Of a stretch of DNA of 55,566 nucleotides, positions 7,088 through 17,178 are shown one piece after another. Source of the stretch: an uncultured Myxococcales bacterium (GTDB lineage Bacteria; Myxococcota_A; Polyangia; Polyangiales; Polyangiaceae); assembly GCA_937902985.1 (NCBI GenBank), contig CALFNG010000104.1, positions 1 through 55,566 of the forward strand. Reading direction: 5' to 3'. The notes below the pieces were generated by a model. The model searched no databases and had not been told where the DNA came from. It worked only from the letters and a program-made list of their open reading frames with translations. Positions within the stretch are counted from its first letter, which is position 1, and each line of letters starts with the position of its first letter. The position numbers were made by a program, and so were the translations under genes.

Positions 7088-9115
7088 TCAGTGGACGAAC
7101 TTCGAAAGGAGCCGAATGTACTGCACCTCGTACCCGTCGTTCGATTCGGAGACTAGCCACGAGTCGAGTGGCCACGAGCTGTTGAAATCCCGATACGATT
7201 TCTGGATCGGTTGCCCCGCCGGCGGAGCCAGCGGAGCCGCCCCGCAGAGCGCGTCGTTCTCCGGGCTTCCGCATCCCGTAGGGCAGCAGACGTCCCAGGA
7301 GTACGTGGGATTCGGCCCTGCAGAAAGGAACCCGGGCGGCGGCCCGTACGCAGACGCCCCGGCCGCAGCCCACTGGGAGGACGGGGTGAACCAGAGGCTG
7401 AAGATCCTGGACACGGAGTTCGTGGCGCCGTGCGCCCCCATGTTCGACAGGTACACGAGGCCGAGCGGGTTCACGCCGTGCAGGTAATGAATGTACCGCT
7501 CGGCGTAGAGTGAGCCGATGGACGGCGTGCCGGCATCGGCCGGCGCGTACTCGTCGACGTCGAAGAACATGTTGCCCTGGCCGGCCTTCGCGCCGTTACT
7601 ACCCCAGGGGTACGTCTGCAAGGGAGCGAGGTACGGGTCAGCGTTCGCGTGCTGGGCGGCGAAGTTCGGGAACGCGGCGAGGCGCGACTGAAAGCTCGAG
7701 ATGATCGCGGTGGCGACCGCCGGAGTCGCGCCTGCGCTCCGGGTGTATTCGAGCGCCGTGTCGAGCGGCCCCATCGCGAAAGGATCGAGCGTCGTCGGCA
7801 ACTGCGTGTAGTTCGCGTCGAAGAAGGCCTGGTAGGCGGCTCCGCCGTTCATCTCGAAGAGGAACACCGCAGCCTGGAGGGCTTGGTAGAGCTGTCCGTT
7901 GGCATCGACCTCTTCTTCGCGTCCACCAAGGCCCGCGGCCGTGTTGTCGAACGTGACGGCCGGATTCGCGGACGCCCACGACCATGCATTGGTCGCGCGC
8001 GTCGCGAGCCCAGCGGCATAGCCGGGGTAGGCGGTCGTCGCCGCGCCGCTGGCGCCGAGCACTCGCGAGGCATAGGCGAAGGCGGCGCTCGCGGCCATGG
8101 TGGCCGAAGTCGACGCCGGCCCGTACGTGCACGGCGCGCTGTCCGCCGACGGCGGACTGGCGCCTGCGTTGTTCACGATGCTGAGAACCGACCCATCGGG
8201 GTTCTGCATCAGCGACAGCCAGTCGAGCGCCCACTTCACTTCGTCGAGCACGTCAGGCACGCCGTTCCCCGACTCGGGCACATTCGTACCGTCTGTGAAG
8301 GCGCTGGGGGTCTCCGAATAGGCGCGTAGCAACTCGATCGCGTTGTTCGCCATGAAAATCGTGTACTTGCTCTGGTCGCCCGCGTCGAACCATCCGCCGT
8401 GCAGGTCCCTCGTCGCGGCCCCAGCGTCGACTGCCGTGTAAAGCTTGCACTGCGCGTTCTGCGGGTGCTCCGCGGTGTCGGCCCAACCCGCGCCCGCGTA
8501 GGCAGCCGGCTTCGCGGCGTCACGCTGGTAGTAAAACACCCTCGCGGCCTGCACGAGCGCGTCCTGGTAGACGCTGTCGGCGATCTTGAAGGCGCTCGAA
8601 CGCACGCTCGACATCTCTTCGAGCACGTAATAGGAGCCCGGCGTCGTGACGGTCGAGAAGTCGAACCGGCCGCTCTGATCGCCCGACGACGGATCGACGG
8701 CGCCGGCATCGCCGCCCCAGAACGTAGCCGTGCCTTCGAGCACCGTCTGGCCAGAGGCGCTGTCAACGAGGGCGTACTTTCCACCTAGACCAAAAGAGGC
8801 GTCCGAGTCGAAACCGGTCTTCGGATTGCGAATGACGGCGATCTTCTCGGCGCTCGTCCGATAGCCGAATTGATCGACGACGATGTGCGGGCCGACCTGC
8901 TGTGGCGCAATCACGGCCCCATCGGCCGACGCGCCGTCGTTCGCACCTGGCCCCGCGTCCATGCCGGACGTCATCGCCTCGGAGGACCCATCCAGGCCCT
9001 CCACCGAGCCGTCGCGGGCCGGCTGCGGAGCAGCGCTGCCCCCGCCTCCACAGCCTGCCACGAACACCGCCAGCGCTACGGAAGAGCAACCACCGCTACG
9101 TCGGAAAAGGCGCAT
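7088..9115 (-). CDS. Glycoside hydrolase family 9 lipoprotein (endoglucanase-like)
   Basis: 675 residues from ATG 9115, chosen because it gives a lipoprotein signal (ALAVFVAGC, Cys22); the frame runs further upstream without a signal. An Asp/Gly/Ala-rich linker leads to a CelD-type Ig-like domain (about 75-165: VVDQFGYRTSAEKIAVI). The (alpha/alpha)6 catalytic domain follows: GGWFDAGDQSKY near residue 240 carries the catalytic Asp pair, HGVNPLGLVYLSNMGAHG lies near the end, and the last motif SWLVSESNDGYE places Glu657 as the general acid. Family members cut beta-1,4 glucans. The His-x-Arg of GH9 signature 1 is not obvious, so specificity may differ. Sitting inside a polysaccharide cluster, it may trim the cell's own polymer. 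Confidence 0.88.
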   Translation of the reverse strand: MRLFRRSGGCSSVALAVFVAGCGGGGSAAPQPARDGSVEGLDGSSEAMTSGMDAGPGANDGASADGAVIAPQQVGPHIVVDQFGYRTSAEKIAVIRNPKTGFDSDASFGLGGKYALVDSASGQTVLEGTATFWGGDAGAVDPSSGDQSGRFDFSTVTTPGSYYVLEEMSSVRSSAFKIADSVYQDALVQAARVFYYQRDAAKPAAYAGAGWADTAEHPQNAQCKLYTAVDAGAATRDLHGGWFDAGDQSKYTIFMANNAIELLRAYSETPSAFTDGTNVPESGNGVPDVLDEVKWALDWLSLMQNPDGSVLSIVNNAGASPPSADSAPCTYGPASTSATMAASAAFAYASRVLGASGAATTAYPGYAAGLATRATNAWSWASANPAVTFDNTAAGLGGREEEVDANGQLYQALQAAVFLFEMNGGAAYQAFFDANYTQLPTTLDPFAMGPLDTALEYTRSAGATPAVATAIISSFQSRLAAFPNFAAQHANADPYLAPLQTYPWGSNGAKAGQGNMFFDVDEYAPADAGTPSIGSLYAERYIHYLHGVNPLGLVYLSNMGAHGATNSVSRIFSLWFTPSSQWAAAGASAYGPPPGFLSAGPNPTYSWDVCCPTGCGSPENDALCGAAPLAPPAGQPIQKSYRDFNSSWPLDSWLVSESNDGYEVQYIRLLSKFVH

Positions 9116-9321
9116 AATAATAGGGTACCCGCAGTAATGGATATGGAATGGCGTAGCATACCGGAAACTCGAGGCGCCGTGCAACGCGTCAACTCGCCCC
9201 AGCAAGCGCCGAAGGTGGCCTAAGGACGAGGGCGCTTGGAGTCTGCGCTCGACCCCTCGAGCCGGCAAACGGTAGGGAACAAAGGCATGGCGCGGGAACC
9301 GATCCAGACGAACAAGGGCAG

Positions 9322-10827
9322 TCAATCGTCCTTGCGCCAGCCCGTGCGGAACAGCTTGTAGGCGAGCGTGCCGCCGGCGCTCTGCGCACCCTCGCGCTGG
9401 ATCTCGTACACGTCGACCAACTCGAGACTCGCGAGGTCCGGCACGACGCTGACGAGGTGGGCCTTGTCGTCGAGCGCGATGATCCATTGCGGGTCGGCTC
9501 TCCGTACGGCCTCCCAGATGGCCTTCTCGCCCTGGCGGCGGGCGGGCTGCATCTCCGGCGAGATCAGCCCGGCGACGTCTAGAATTCGGCGCTCGGAGAA
9601 ATAGCCGAGAACCCCAACTTGATCGGCGGCGATCAGGTCATCAGGTCCCGCGTTCGCTCGCAGCCATCGGGCGAGCTCCACCAAGCGGGGACTCATCCCT
9701 TCGGGCCACTTGGTCAGATACCAGTCGTATCGAGCTTGTACGTCCATGACGAGCGCGAGCGTAAGCGCTACGAAGGCGACGACCGTCGCGCGCACCCAGG
9801 GTTGTCGCGCGCCGAGCGCGAGGAGCAATTCCCACCCTCGGACCCCCAGGAGAAGGTACGCGGGCAAGCCAAGGAGCAGGTATCGGCCGGCAACGGGTGC
9901 GCCCCCGACGGCATAAAACGTCGGGAGCGCGAGCATCCACGAGACGGGCAGAAACCACCGCGATTGACCTTCCGGATTGCGAAGGACCGTGAGTATCCGC
10001 TTGAACTCGAGCAGCAGGACCAACGCGAGGCCCGTTGCCTCGAACGTGAAGAAACTCCCAAAATATTTGAGCGTCCCGAACAGCGAAGCGCCCCGGTTCC
10101 TGCTGATTTTGGCAGTTATGGTATTGGGAACGATCGTCCCAAAGTGCGCCCACGCGTAGACGAGCCACGGCATGATGACCATCGCGCCGACGAGGGAATA
10201 GATTGCCACTTTCTTCGTGCGATACGTCTTCTCGAACGCGATGGTGTCGACGAACAGGAGCGCACCGAACACAGCGAATTCGGGCCTCGTGAGAATTCCC
10301 AGGCCGCAGCAGAGTGGAGCGATCACGCTGACGCCGGCCCTCCCCCGCTGCCGCTGTTGCGCGAGCATCACCACGCACAGGAGAAGGAGCGCCAGCACGT
10401 TCTCCATGCCGCTCATCGCCCAACGGACGAACCATGGGTCGAGAATCAGGAGCGCGGACGCGAGCACTCGCATGTGAAGGGACGCGATGTAAACGCCGCT
10501 CAACCGAAAAAACACCGGGATCAGAAGGAGCGCGCTGAGTGCGTCGAGCAGGTGCCCGCCGTCGATGATCGAGAAGCCGGCACGGCCCGTCGCCGCCAGG
10601 AGGCCAACCCAGAGCGGTGACGTGGAGCCGTATGTAGGCTGGTCGGGGTTGAAAGAGAACCCGTGCGCCGTGGCCAGGTTCTGGGCGAAGCGAAAAGAGA
10701 TGTACGCGTCGTCTCCCGCAAAGTGCCGATATGGAAAGAGGACGAAGATCGCAAGCGCTACGACCGCAACCATCCAGCGTCGTTCGCGCGCGGTCTCGAA
10801 GGGGGCAGCGGCGGCGTTCTCGATCAT
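9322..10827 (-). CDS. GT-C type integral membrane glycosyltransferase
   Basis: 501 residues with about 10-11 hydrophobic segments. The first periplasmic loop has the metal/catalytic Asp signature of polyprenyl-phosphate-sugar dependent enzymes (HFAGDDAYISFRFAQNLA, then PTYGSTSPLW), the pattern seen in AftB-like and ArnT/PMT-like GT-C transferases. The C-terminal 80 residues form a soluble periplasmic-like tail (AADQVGVLGYFSERRILDVAGLISPE). It would add a sugar from a lipid-phosphate donor on the outer face of the inner membrane. It lies between the Wzx gene and GH9 in the cluster. Donor and acceptor cannot be read from sequence. Confidence 0.8.
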   Translation of the reverse strand: MIENAAAAPFETARERRWMVAVVALAIFVLFPYRHFAGDDAYISFRFAQNLATAHGFSFNPDQPTYGSTSPLWVGLLAATGRAGFSIIDGGHLLDALSALLLIPVFFRLSGVYIASLHMRVLASALLILDPWFVRWAMSGMENVLALLLLCVVMLAQQRQRGRAGVSVIAPLCCGLGILTRPEFAVFGALLFVDTIAFEKTYRTKKVAIYSLVGAMVIMPWLVYAWAHFGTIVPNTITAKISRNRGASLFGTLKYFGSFFTFEATGLALVLLLEFKRILTVLRNPEGQSRWFLPVSWMLALPTFYAVGGAPVAGRYLLLGLPAYLLLGVRGWELLLALGARQPWVRATVVAFVALTLALVMDVQARYDWYLTKWPEGMSPRLVELARWLRANAGPDDLIAADQVGVLGYFSERRILDVAGLISPEMQPARRQGEKAIWEAVRRADPQWIIALDDKAHLVSVVPDLASLELVDVYEIQREGAQSAGGTLAYKLFRTGWRKDD

Positions 10828-10898
10828 GGATGACTTATCGCCTGGCGGCCCAGACCCTGCAAGGTCGTATTAACCGACGCGCCACTTGCCTCTGCGCT

Positions 10899-12443
10899 CT
10901 AGCCACTGCGCGACTCGGCTCGTCGCGACCGGACAACTTTGACGACGCGACGTACGTCGGTCAGGCGGACGACGCCCAGCACCAGTGCCAAGCTGCCGTA
11001 GATGGTCATGTCGATGGCGAGACGCACGACGCCGAGGGGGAGGACCCGCAAGAAGCGGTCAATGACAATCACCACGAACGATATCCCAAGGCTCTTGACG
11101 AGAACCTCCACGTTCCGGCGATCCATGGGCTCGAGGCCAATCCGGAATAGCATTGCGATGACGACGCAGAGCTCACTCAAGATGGTCGCTATGGCCGCCC
11201 CCGCGCACTCGCCGCCGGTTCCAAACACCATCCTCCCGATCGGGACGAAGATGAGCATGAACAAGGCTAGAACGAAGATTGAAGCGACGGAGATCGTGGT
11301 CACGGACCACGACTTATTCGTGATGAAGAGCGCTGTCGCGAACATGATGTTCAGATAGGTCAAAAGAAATACGAGAGACAGAATGGAAAGACCGGTCTCC
11401 GCGGGCAAGAACTTTGCGCCGAACGCCACTTTCACGAAGATCCCCGCCCCGACCGAGATGAGCGTGGTCAAGGGCAAGATCGTGACCAGCAGACCTTCGA
11501 TGGCTCTTTGCAAGATAAGCATCATCTCGGCCTCGGATCGAGCTTTTGCTCTGGAGAGCATGGGCATGACGATCCAGGCGAGGAGCGGATACATCAGCAT
11601 AGCGAGCGAGCCCAGGTTCTGGGCCGCGGCGAACCATCCCACCTCTCGTTCGTCCCGACGAATGAACTCGAGCGCGCTCAGCGCCAGGTTATTTCCGAAG
11701 GTGACGGCCAGTGAATTCACGAAGAAAGGGATGCTCGTTCGAATGACGTCTCGCGAAATCGCGGCGTCGATACGAAATCGGAGATTCGCCGCCACCCGCG
11801 AGGCTGGCACCAGGACAGCCGTGCGCAAGAGCTCGGAGACGGCCATAGGAAGCGCGAGCATGTAGAGCGGGACGCTGTAGTGCAGCCCGACGAGCAGCCC
11901 GATGCCCCAGAGGATCTTCGCGACGACGTTCGCGACGGCGAGCCTGCCTACGTGGGTGGTCGCTTGAAGCACGGCGGCGAGCGTGGCGTTGAAGCAGATG
12001 AGCACCTGTGTGACGCCGAAAACCGCGGCCGCGAGCTGGATTTCGCCGCTCCGTCCGGTCGCCCAGAGCGTCGTCGCCATGATCGCGAAGATCACTGTGC
12101 TCAGCATGGAACGCAGCGCGAAGACGCCCCCGATGAAGTCCGACGCGTGCTCGATCCGGACAGGCACCTCTCGCGCCACGTACGTGTCGACGCCGAGACC
12201 CAGGACGGAGAAGAATATCGTCGCGAAGCTCTCGGCGAAGCCGAAGTAGCCTTGTCGCACCGGACCGAGGTGCTGCGGAATCTGGAACTTGATGATGAGG
12301 GCTACCGACCACGTGATCAGCAGAGAGCCGCCCAGCTTGATGCCGTTCCTTATGGCGATCGCGACCTCGTTCGCGAGCACCTTGCTCGACGGCGCACCGC
12401 CCTGCGGCGATTGCGGCCCTGCTCCCAGGCCTGCCTCGGTCAT
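10899..12443 (-). CDS. wzx: Polysaccharide flippase (Wzx, MATE/MOP superfamily)
   Basis: 514 residues from ATG 12443; a GTG at 12503 would add 20 low-complexity residues and neither start has a clear ribosome site. About 12-14 hydrophobic segments carry the Wzx-type pattern: NEVAIAIRNGIKLGGSLLITW, GYFGFAESFATIFFSVLGLGVDTYVAREV, and a repeated half starting near SIPFFVNSLAVTFGNNLALSALEFI. It would move undecaprenyl-linked repeat units across the inner membrane. It sits near the Wzy-like gene, the co-polymerase and the Wza-type export gene, as expected for a Wzx/Wzy-dependent pathway. Confidence 0.88.
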   Translation of the reverse strand: MTEAGLGAGPQSPQGGAPSSKVLANEVAIAIRNGIKLGGSLLITWSVALIIKFQIPQHLGPVRQGYFGFAESFATIFFSVLGLGVDTYVAREVPVRIEHASDFIGGVFALRSMLSTVIFAIMATTLWATGRSGEIQLAAAVFGVTQVLICFNATLAAVLQATTHVGRLAVANVVAKILWGIGLLVGLHYSVPLYMLALPMAVSELLRTAVLVPASRVAANLRFRIDAAISRDVIRTSIPFFVNSLAVTFGNNLALSALEFIRRDEREVGWFAAAQNLGSLAMLMYPLLAWIVMPMLSRAKARSEAEMMLILQRAIEGLLVTILPLTTLISVGAGIFVKVAFGAKFLPAETGLSILSLVFLLTYLNIMFATALFITNKSWSVTTISVASIFVLALFMLIFVPIGRMVFGTGGECAGAAIATILSELCVVIAMLFRIGLEPMDRRNVEVLVKSLGISFVVIVIDRFLRVLPLGVVRLAIDMTIYGSLALVLGVVRLTDVRRVVKVVRSRRAESRSG

Positions 12444-12503
12444 TGCCAGCGCGACGCCGGACGTCGCTTCGAACGGGCGCCCTTGGGTCGGCCCGCCGGC
12501 CAC

Positions 12504-12842
12504 GAGACGAGCGCCATCTCAGACCTCGCCCACGAGCATGAGACGCCTCCGAAACGCGAACCCGGCACGGCCGCGATACTACGCAAAGCGGGGGCTTTCG
12601 GCACGGCCAATCGCCCACCCTCTCGTGGGTTCGCGGGCAGGAGAGGCCCCCCCTACACGCCTCGGCGAAACGGACGCGGATCGCCATGTCGTCGCGACGG
12701 TCCACAGCACGGCGCGGCCGGCTCGACGCGACCGCCGACCGTTCGTGCACGCAGCCCGAGCTTCACGTTCGGGCTCCTCTCCGGAGAGTCGTCGCCGACG
12801 ACCACGAGCAGCGGCGACCGCTGAGGCTCGCACTTCGAGCGT
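12504..12842. other. 339-bp gap without recognisable gene
   Basis: This stretch, apart from a possible GTG-initiated 5' extension of wzx, holds only short arginine-rich frames typical of chance in this GC content. No hairpin with a T-run, no tandem repeat and no convincing promoter was seen. Confidence 0.4.
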
Positions 12843-13049
12843 CTACTTCGGTGCCTCTCGGTTGTAGCCGGCCTCGACAGGAACGAGCTGGGGATACCAG
12901 CTCAGGCACATGTATGCCCACACGAACACGAAGGCCACGGTGATCCATTGCGTGCGGCGAAGCCCTGACCGCGCGAGGCGCGATGACGACAGCCACGTCG
13001 AAGCCACGACGGTCACTAGCAAGATCGAAATGACGATGAGTTTCGCCAC
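12843..13049 (-). CDS. Small two-TM membrane protein of the exopolysaccharide cluster
   Basis: 68 residues from GTG 13049, beginning 10 nt after the stop of the Wzy-like gene, so the two are probably co-translated. Two hydrophobic segments (LIVISILLVTVVASTWL and WITVAFVFVWAYMCLSWYP) flank a basic loop (SSRLARSGLRRTQ); the tail VEAGYNREAPK is polar. I recognise no family. Position and topology suggest an accessory subunit of the polymerase or flippase, which is inference. Confidence 0.6.
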   Translation of the reverse strand: MAKLIVISILLVTVVASTWLSSSRLARSGLRRTQWITVAFVFVWAYMCLSWYPQLVPVEAGYNREAPK

Positions 13050-13059
13050 GGGTACGACT

Positions 13060-14352
13060 CTACTTTCGCGCGCGGACTGGCTCGGCCCAGACCCCCGTGA
13101 CCGCCGGCAACCTCATGGCAACCGCGTAACTGCCGGCCAGGATGTACATCGTTCGGTACGAGAAATAGCCCATGTCGCCGTACATCTGATTGGCGCATAC
13201 CAGCATCTGCGCCGCGCCGACGAGACCGACCGTGCGGCCCCTGGACGTCTCGCCGAACCGGGCCACTCGCGCGTTCAGGAACATCGCGGTTGGGAACGCT
13301 AGCCAGAAGCCTATGAACCCCAGGGCCCCGGTGAAGGCGAGCAGCCCGAGGAAACCGTTGTGAGGTATATAGCGCCAAAGCTCGAAATCGTAGATGGCAT
13401 ACTTGTTCGAGACCTCGATGTATCCGTGGCCCCACCCCGTTCCCGCGAACGCGTTGCTGGCGTTGCCGGTGGCGATAAGGCCTAGATTTTCCATGTTGCG
13501 TGCCTTCGTCGAGTCGTCTTCCCCGACGGAGACGGTCTCGAAGGCCTTCAGCGGACGGAAGATTTGCTCCGTCCGCCCCCAACCGACGACGCCGTAGAGC
13601 AGCACGATGGGAACGAGCACGGCCACACCTCGAACGACCCGGCGCCGAGTCCGACCCCGCGGAAGCAGCACGAAGCCCTCGACGATGCCCATGATGAGGC
13701 TGACCCACGCGAGGCGACGATTGTTGAACTGGATCGCGACGACGATGAACACGATCGCCGCGAAGACGAGGATCGTCGTCTTTAGACTATGCTTGTCGAT
13801 GGCGTGCGCGATCAGGGTCAGAATGGCGCCGACCCAGAGAACGGTATCGTCGTGACAGGTTACGTACTCGGGAGGCGGGTTGATGTTCTTGAATGCGCCG
13901 AGATAAAACCACCAGCAGACTGCTGCATGATAGAGCGCCGCCGCCACGATGACCCTCCCCAAGATCGCGAACTGCTCAACGGTCTCGAAGGTGGCCGCCA
14001 GCAGGAACGCGAAGAGCGCCGAGGTCAGCAACAGGTAGACTTGCCAGCAGGCGCTGCGAGCGTCCCCGCCCGTGACGACGCCATAGACGAACCACAGAAG
14101 GATAGTGGCGACTTGGAGCAGGAGTGCGTTCCGCATCGGGCGAACGAGCGGCGCCTTGTTCCGCCTCTTGACCAATGCGACGACGAGCATGATCGCCACG
14201 GCGAGGTCGAACGGCCTCACGATAGCGACCGTGTTGAACAGAAGGTCCTGGACCCACCCGAAGGCCACGAACACGTACTGGTCGTAGGTCGCCGCTGCCG
14301 ACCGGTCGTTGACCAGGAGCAAAAACAGCATAATGGTCGTCACACGCCGCAC
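13060..14352 (-). CDS. wzy: O-antigen polymerase / ligase-like membrane protein (Wzy)
   Basis: 430 residues with about 11-12 hydrophobic segments and a large periplasmic loop before the last ones, as in the Wzy/WaaL (O-antigen_lig) family. The loop carries FAGTGWGHGYIE and YIPHNGFLGLLAFTG, matching the family's G-x-G-x-G and HN motifs. It should join lipid-linked repeat units into the long polymer. Start is GTG 14352; an in-frame ATG at 14331 begins directly at the first hydrophobic stretch. Family members are too divergent to tell polymerase from ligase by reading, but the co-polymerase and flippase in the same cluster favour polymerase. Confidence 0.8.
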   Translation of the reverse strand: MRRVTTIMLFLLLVNDRSAAATYDQYVFVAFGWVQDLLFNTVAIVRPFDLAVAIMLVVALVKRRNKAPLVRPMRNALLLQVATILLWFVYGVVTGGDARSACWQVYLLLTSALFAFLLAATFETVEQFAILGRVIVAAALYHAAVCWWFYLGAFKNINPPPEYVTCHDDTVLWVGAILTLIAHAIDKHSLKTTILVFAAIVFIVVAIQFNNRRLAWVSLIMGIVEGFVLLPRGRTRRRVVRGVAVLVPIVLLYGVVGWGRTEQIFRPLKAFETVSVGEDDSTKARNMENLGLIATGNASNAFAGTGWGHGYIEVSNKYAIYDFELWRYIPHNGFLGLLAFTGALGFIGFWLAFPTAMFLNARVARFGETSRGRTVGLVGAAQMLVCANQMYGDMGYFSYRTMYILAGSYAVAMRLPAVTGVWAEPVRARK

Positions 14353-14509
14353 GACGAGACATTAGACAACGACACCCGGGCGCGCAAGTCGCCGCGCCAT
14401 CACGACAAGGCGTATGCGTGACCAACCATCTGGCCCAGGCTGCAAACGGGTTCGCGGCGATCGCATCGGTCGCGCGATCCGCATCACGGATCAGCGCACG
14501 CCACTGCGG

Positions 14510-15724
14510 TCACGCGACTCGCGCGCCGATCTGCCCGTGGAATTGCAGGAGCGTACCGGCCGCCGATCGCCACGAGTATCGATCGACGGCGAGCTGACGA
14601 GCGGCGGCTCCGAGCCTTCGTGCGACTGCGTCGTCGCCCAGGACTCGCGCCAACTCGGCAGCGAGTCTTTCGCCGCCGTCTGCAATCAAGATATGGCGAT
14701 CGTGCTCGGCGTCGATCCCTTCGGCGCCGAGCGTCGTCGAGACGATCGCCTTCCCCATGGCCATCGCCTCCACCACTTTGAGGCGCGTCCCACCTCCGAT
14801 CCTCAACGGCACGACGACCACCGCCGCCTTCGCGATGTGTATGCGGATGTCATCGACGTAGCCCACGACCTCGACGTCGGGGTCCGGCCAATTCGCGATC
14901 GCCGGCGGCGCCTTCTGCCCGACGATTCGTAGACGCGCGGCCGGTCGACGGGCCTTGAGAAGGGGCCACGCCTCGCGCAGGAAAAAGAGCAAGCCGTCGG
15001 TGTTTGGGTAATAATTGATTGCGCCGAAGAAAAGAACGGTATCCGGCTCGGGCGGCGCGGAGCTCGGCGCGAAGTCTTCGATATCGACTCCGTTGGGGAC
15101 GACGGCAGTGCGGACCGTCGGTGCGTCGTGCTTCAGCAGTTGCTCGTCGCGCGCCGAGGTGACGACACAGCCGTCGCAATGGCGCCACGTGTTGCGCTCC
15201 TCGGCGCGAACCTTTCGCCATTCAATCGCGGCGTACCCACGACGCGCCTTCCCGACGTCGACGTTGGCGAGACGTCGCAGGACGTCGTACTCGATGTTGT
15301 GCTCGTCGAGACAGAGGCGCGGTCTACCCTCGCCCCGCGCGAACCGATACGCCGCCATCTGGAAGAACTCGACCTGGATGACGTCGAGCTTTTCCTCTAC
15401 GAGGATCCGGTCGAGCGCCGCCTGCATCGCGCGTGTACGATGAACTCTGTACACGTAGCTGCGCAGCGCAAAGATCGATCGGACTTGCCTGAGACGCTTC
15501 TCGATCCCGCGCACTCCGAGAAGCCGGTTCGGGACCGTAATGACCCGAGCGCAATACGCCGCAGTCGCGCGTATAGACTCGGCTGCATCCTCCGACGGGT
15601 CCACGAACGACAGAGCGAGAACCTCGTGATTGCGAGCGAGTTCGGCCATGAGCCCGTGGAGCCGTCGCTGGCCGCCGAAGCGCGGCGGCGTCGGCAGGAA
15701 CGGCGTCATGAAGAGAACTCGCAT
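14510..15724 (-). CDS. Glycosyltransferase family 4 (GT-B fold)
   Basis: 404 residues from ATG 15724 (MRVLFMTPFLPTPPRFGGQR), preferred over an upstream start at 15763 that adds 13 polar residues. The N-terminal half has the acceptor-domain start with its glycine-rich loop and DEHNIEY. The C-terminal half has the nucleotide-sugar domain: VVPNGVDIEDF, TVLFFGAINYYPNTDG, LRIVGQKAP, and VVPLRIGGGTRLKVVEAMAMGKAIV, which is the E-x7-E type motif of GT4. It acts in the cytoplasm on the lipid-linked repeat unit. It lies between the acyltransferase and polymerase genes. Confidence 0.9.
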   Translation of the reverse strand: MRVLFMTPFLPTPPRFGGQRRLHGLMAELARNHEVLALSFVDPSEDAAESIRATAAYCARVITVPNRLLGVRGIEKRLRQVRSIFALRSYVYRVHRTRAMQAALDRILVEEKLDVIQVEFFQMAAYRFARGEGRPRLCLDEHNIEYDVLRRLANVDVGKARRGYAAIEWRKVRAEERNTWRHCDGCVVTSARDEQLLKHDAPTVRTAVVPNGVDIEDFAPSSAPPEPDTVLFFGAINYYPNTDGLLFFLREAWPLLKARRPAARLRIVGQKAPPAIANWPDPDVEVVGYVDDIRIHIAKAAVVVVPLRIGGGTRLKVVEAMAMGKAIVSTTLGAEGIDAEHDRHILIADGGERLAAELARVLGDDAVARRLGAAARQLAVDRYSWRSAAGTLLQFHGQIGARVA

Positions 15725-15893
15725 GCGCTCAGTATTGTTAGACGAAGACGCCTGGGTGCACAAGGATCGCGCAACCTACGCGCTCGGATGGCGAAGGCCG
15801 ATCAGCGCACCTTGGCCGGCGAGCGCCGTCGGCCGGGTCGCGCCGTCGGTAGCGGTCGCAGCGAACGGGCCCTTGCCGGCGCCGGGACCAAAG

Positions 15894-17123
15894 TCAATTC
15901 GTCTGGAGTCGCACGTTCTTGCTGTGAGGCTCCCATCGCCGTTTCAGCAGAAGAAAGCGCTTTTCAAAAAAATGATAACTGACGATCGCGATGCCCATCG
16001 AAACCACCATGCCGACGCTCGCCTGTAGAAAGACGGCGGCCGTGTGAGAGCCGACCCATCGAGCGATCACGAACTCGGTTTGATGCCGATAATAATAGTA
16101 AGAAATCAGATGATGGAATACGTACAGCCCGTAGCTATAGGTACCGAGAAACTGCAACTTTGGTCCGAACAGCCATGAAAGCCACGCGCCGGGCTTGGAG
16201 CGAAGGGCGGACACCATCATGTGCCCGAGAAAGACGGTGAACAACGAGGCGCGGAGCTGGCGCATCGGGCCGAAGAGGTCGGGCCTGGTCGCGCTGACGG
16301 CGTGCGAGACCACGAACAGGACCACGCCCCAAATCGCCAGCTTGCGGGTCGCCCGAGCGAGCGCGTCGAGCCCGCCCGGCCCTCGTGCATATACGGCGAG
16401 CGCGCCGCCGAAGCAGAGCCCGTCGAGCCGAAACGGGGTGAGAATGCCGAGGGCGAGCAGGTTCACGGCGAGGGATGCCGCGATCATCCGTGCAATCAAG
16501 GACGCGAACGCGAGGCCGATGCACACTCGCAGCAGCGTGGGCCGAGGGCAGAGCCACACGACGAGCGGCCAGAAGAAGTAGAAGTGTTCTTCGACGGCCA
16601 GCGACCAGAAGTGATCGATGTAAGGGAACGAGTACTCTCCGCGCAGGCCGCTGAGGATATTGATCCCGTAGAGCCATGCCCAGGCCTGCCTGGAACGGAG
16701 CACCGCAAGGGCGGGGCTGGAGACGACGAGCGGCGCGATGACTATCAGCACGATCAAAATGCCGTAATAGAGCGGGAAGATCCGGACGGCGCGGCGCGCA
16801 TAGAAGTTGCGGAAGTAACCCCCTCCGCCCTTCGAGTCGACGAGGATTCCCGTGATCAAGAACCCCGAGAGCATGAAGAAGAGGTCGACGCCGTAGGTCC
16901 CGAAACCGCTGACCCTCGTGAGGACTCTCTCGAAGCGGTTCGTCGCAACGGTGTCTGCGAAGAAGTGCACGAAGAGAACCATCAAGATCGCGAGCCCGCG
17001 GACGCCGTCGAGCGCGGGCATCCGGCCGCGAATGCGCGGATCGACGGCCCTCTGCGGCGTCGCGTCGGCCATCGCCGTCGCACGCACGACGGGCACGGCG
17101 CTCGCCTCGGACTCCTGGACCAT
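15894..17123 (-). CDS. Acyltransferase 3 family membrane protein (OafA/YrhL type)
   Basis: 409 residues from ATG 17123; the longer frame would overlap the upstream wecG-like gene. About 10 TM segments follow the acyltransferase-3 signature: RMPALDGVRGLAILMVLFVHF (His in the active site), YGVDLFFMLSGFLI, RRAVRIFPLYYG, and HFWSLAVEEHFYFFWPLVV. Such proteins move acetyl or other acyl groups across the membrane onto polysaccharide. Together with the hexapeptide transferase it points to an O-acylated polymer. The acyl group and acceptor are unknown. Confidence 0.92.
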   Translation of the reverse strand: MVQESEASAVPVVRATAMADATPQRAVDPRIRGRMPALDGVRGLAILMVLFVHFFADTVATNRFERVLTRVSGFGTYGVDLFFMLSGFLITGILVDSKGGGGYFRNFYARRAVRIFPLYYGILIVLIVIAPLVVSSPALAVLRSRQAWAWLYGINILSGLRGEYSFPYIDHFWSLAVEEHFYFFWPLVVWLCPRPTLLRVCIGLAFASLIARMIAASLAVNLLALGILTPFRLDGLCFGGALAVYARGPGGLDALARATRKLAIWGVVLFVVSHAVSATRPDLFGPMRQLRASLFTVFLGHMMVSALRSKPGAWLSWLFGPKLQFLGTYSYGLYVFHHLISYYYYRHQTEFVIARWVGSHTAAVFLQASVGMVVSMGIAIVSYHFFEKRFLLLKRRWEPHSKNVRLQTN

Positions 17124-17178
17124 GTTTACCCGTTCGGTTGATACTACGACGAAAGAGCCAGCGAGTAGTGGTACCTCG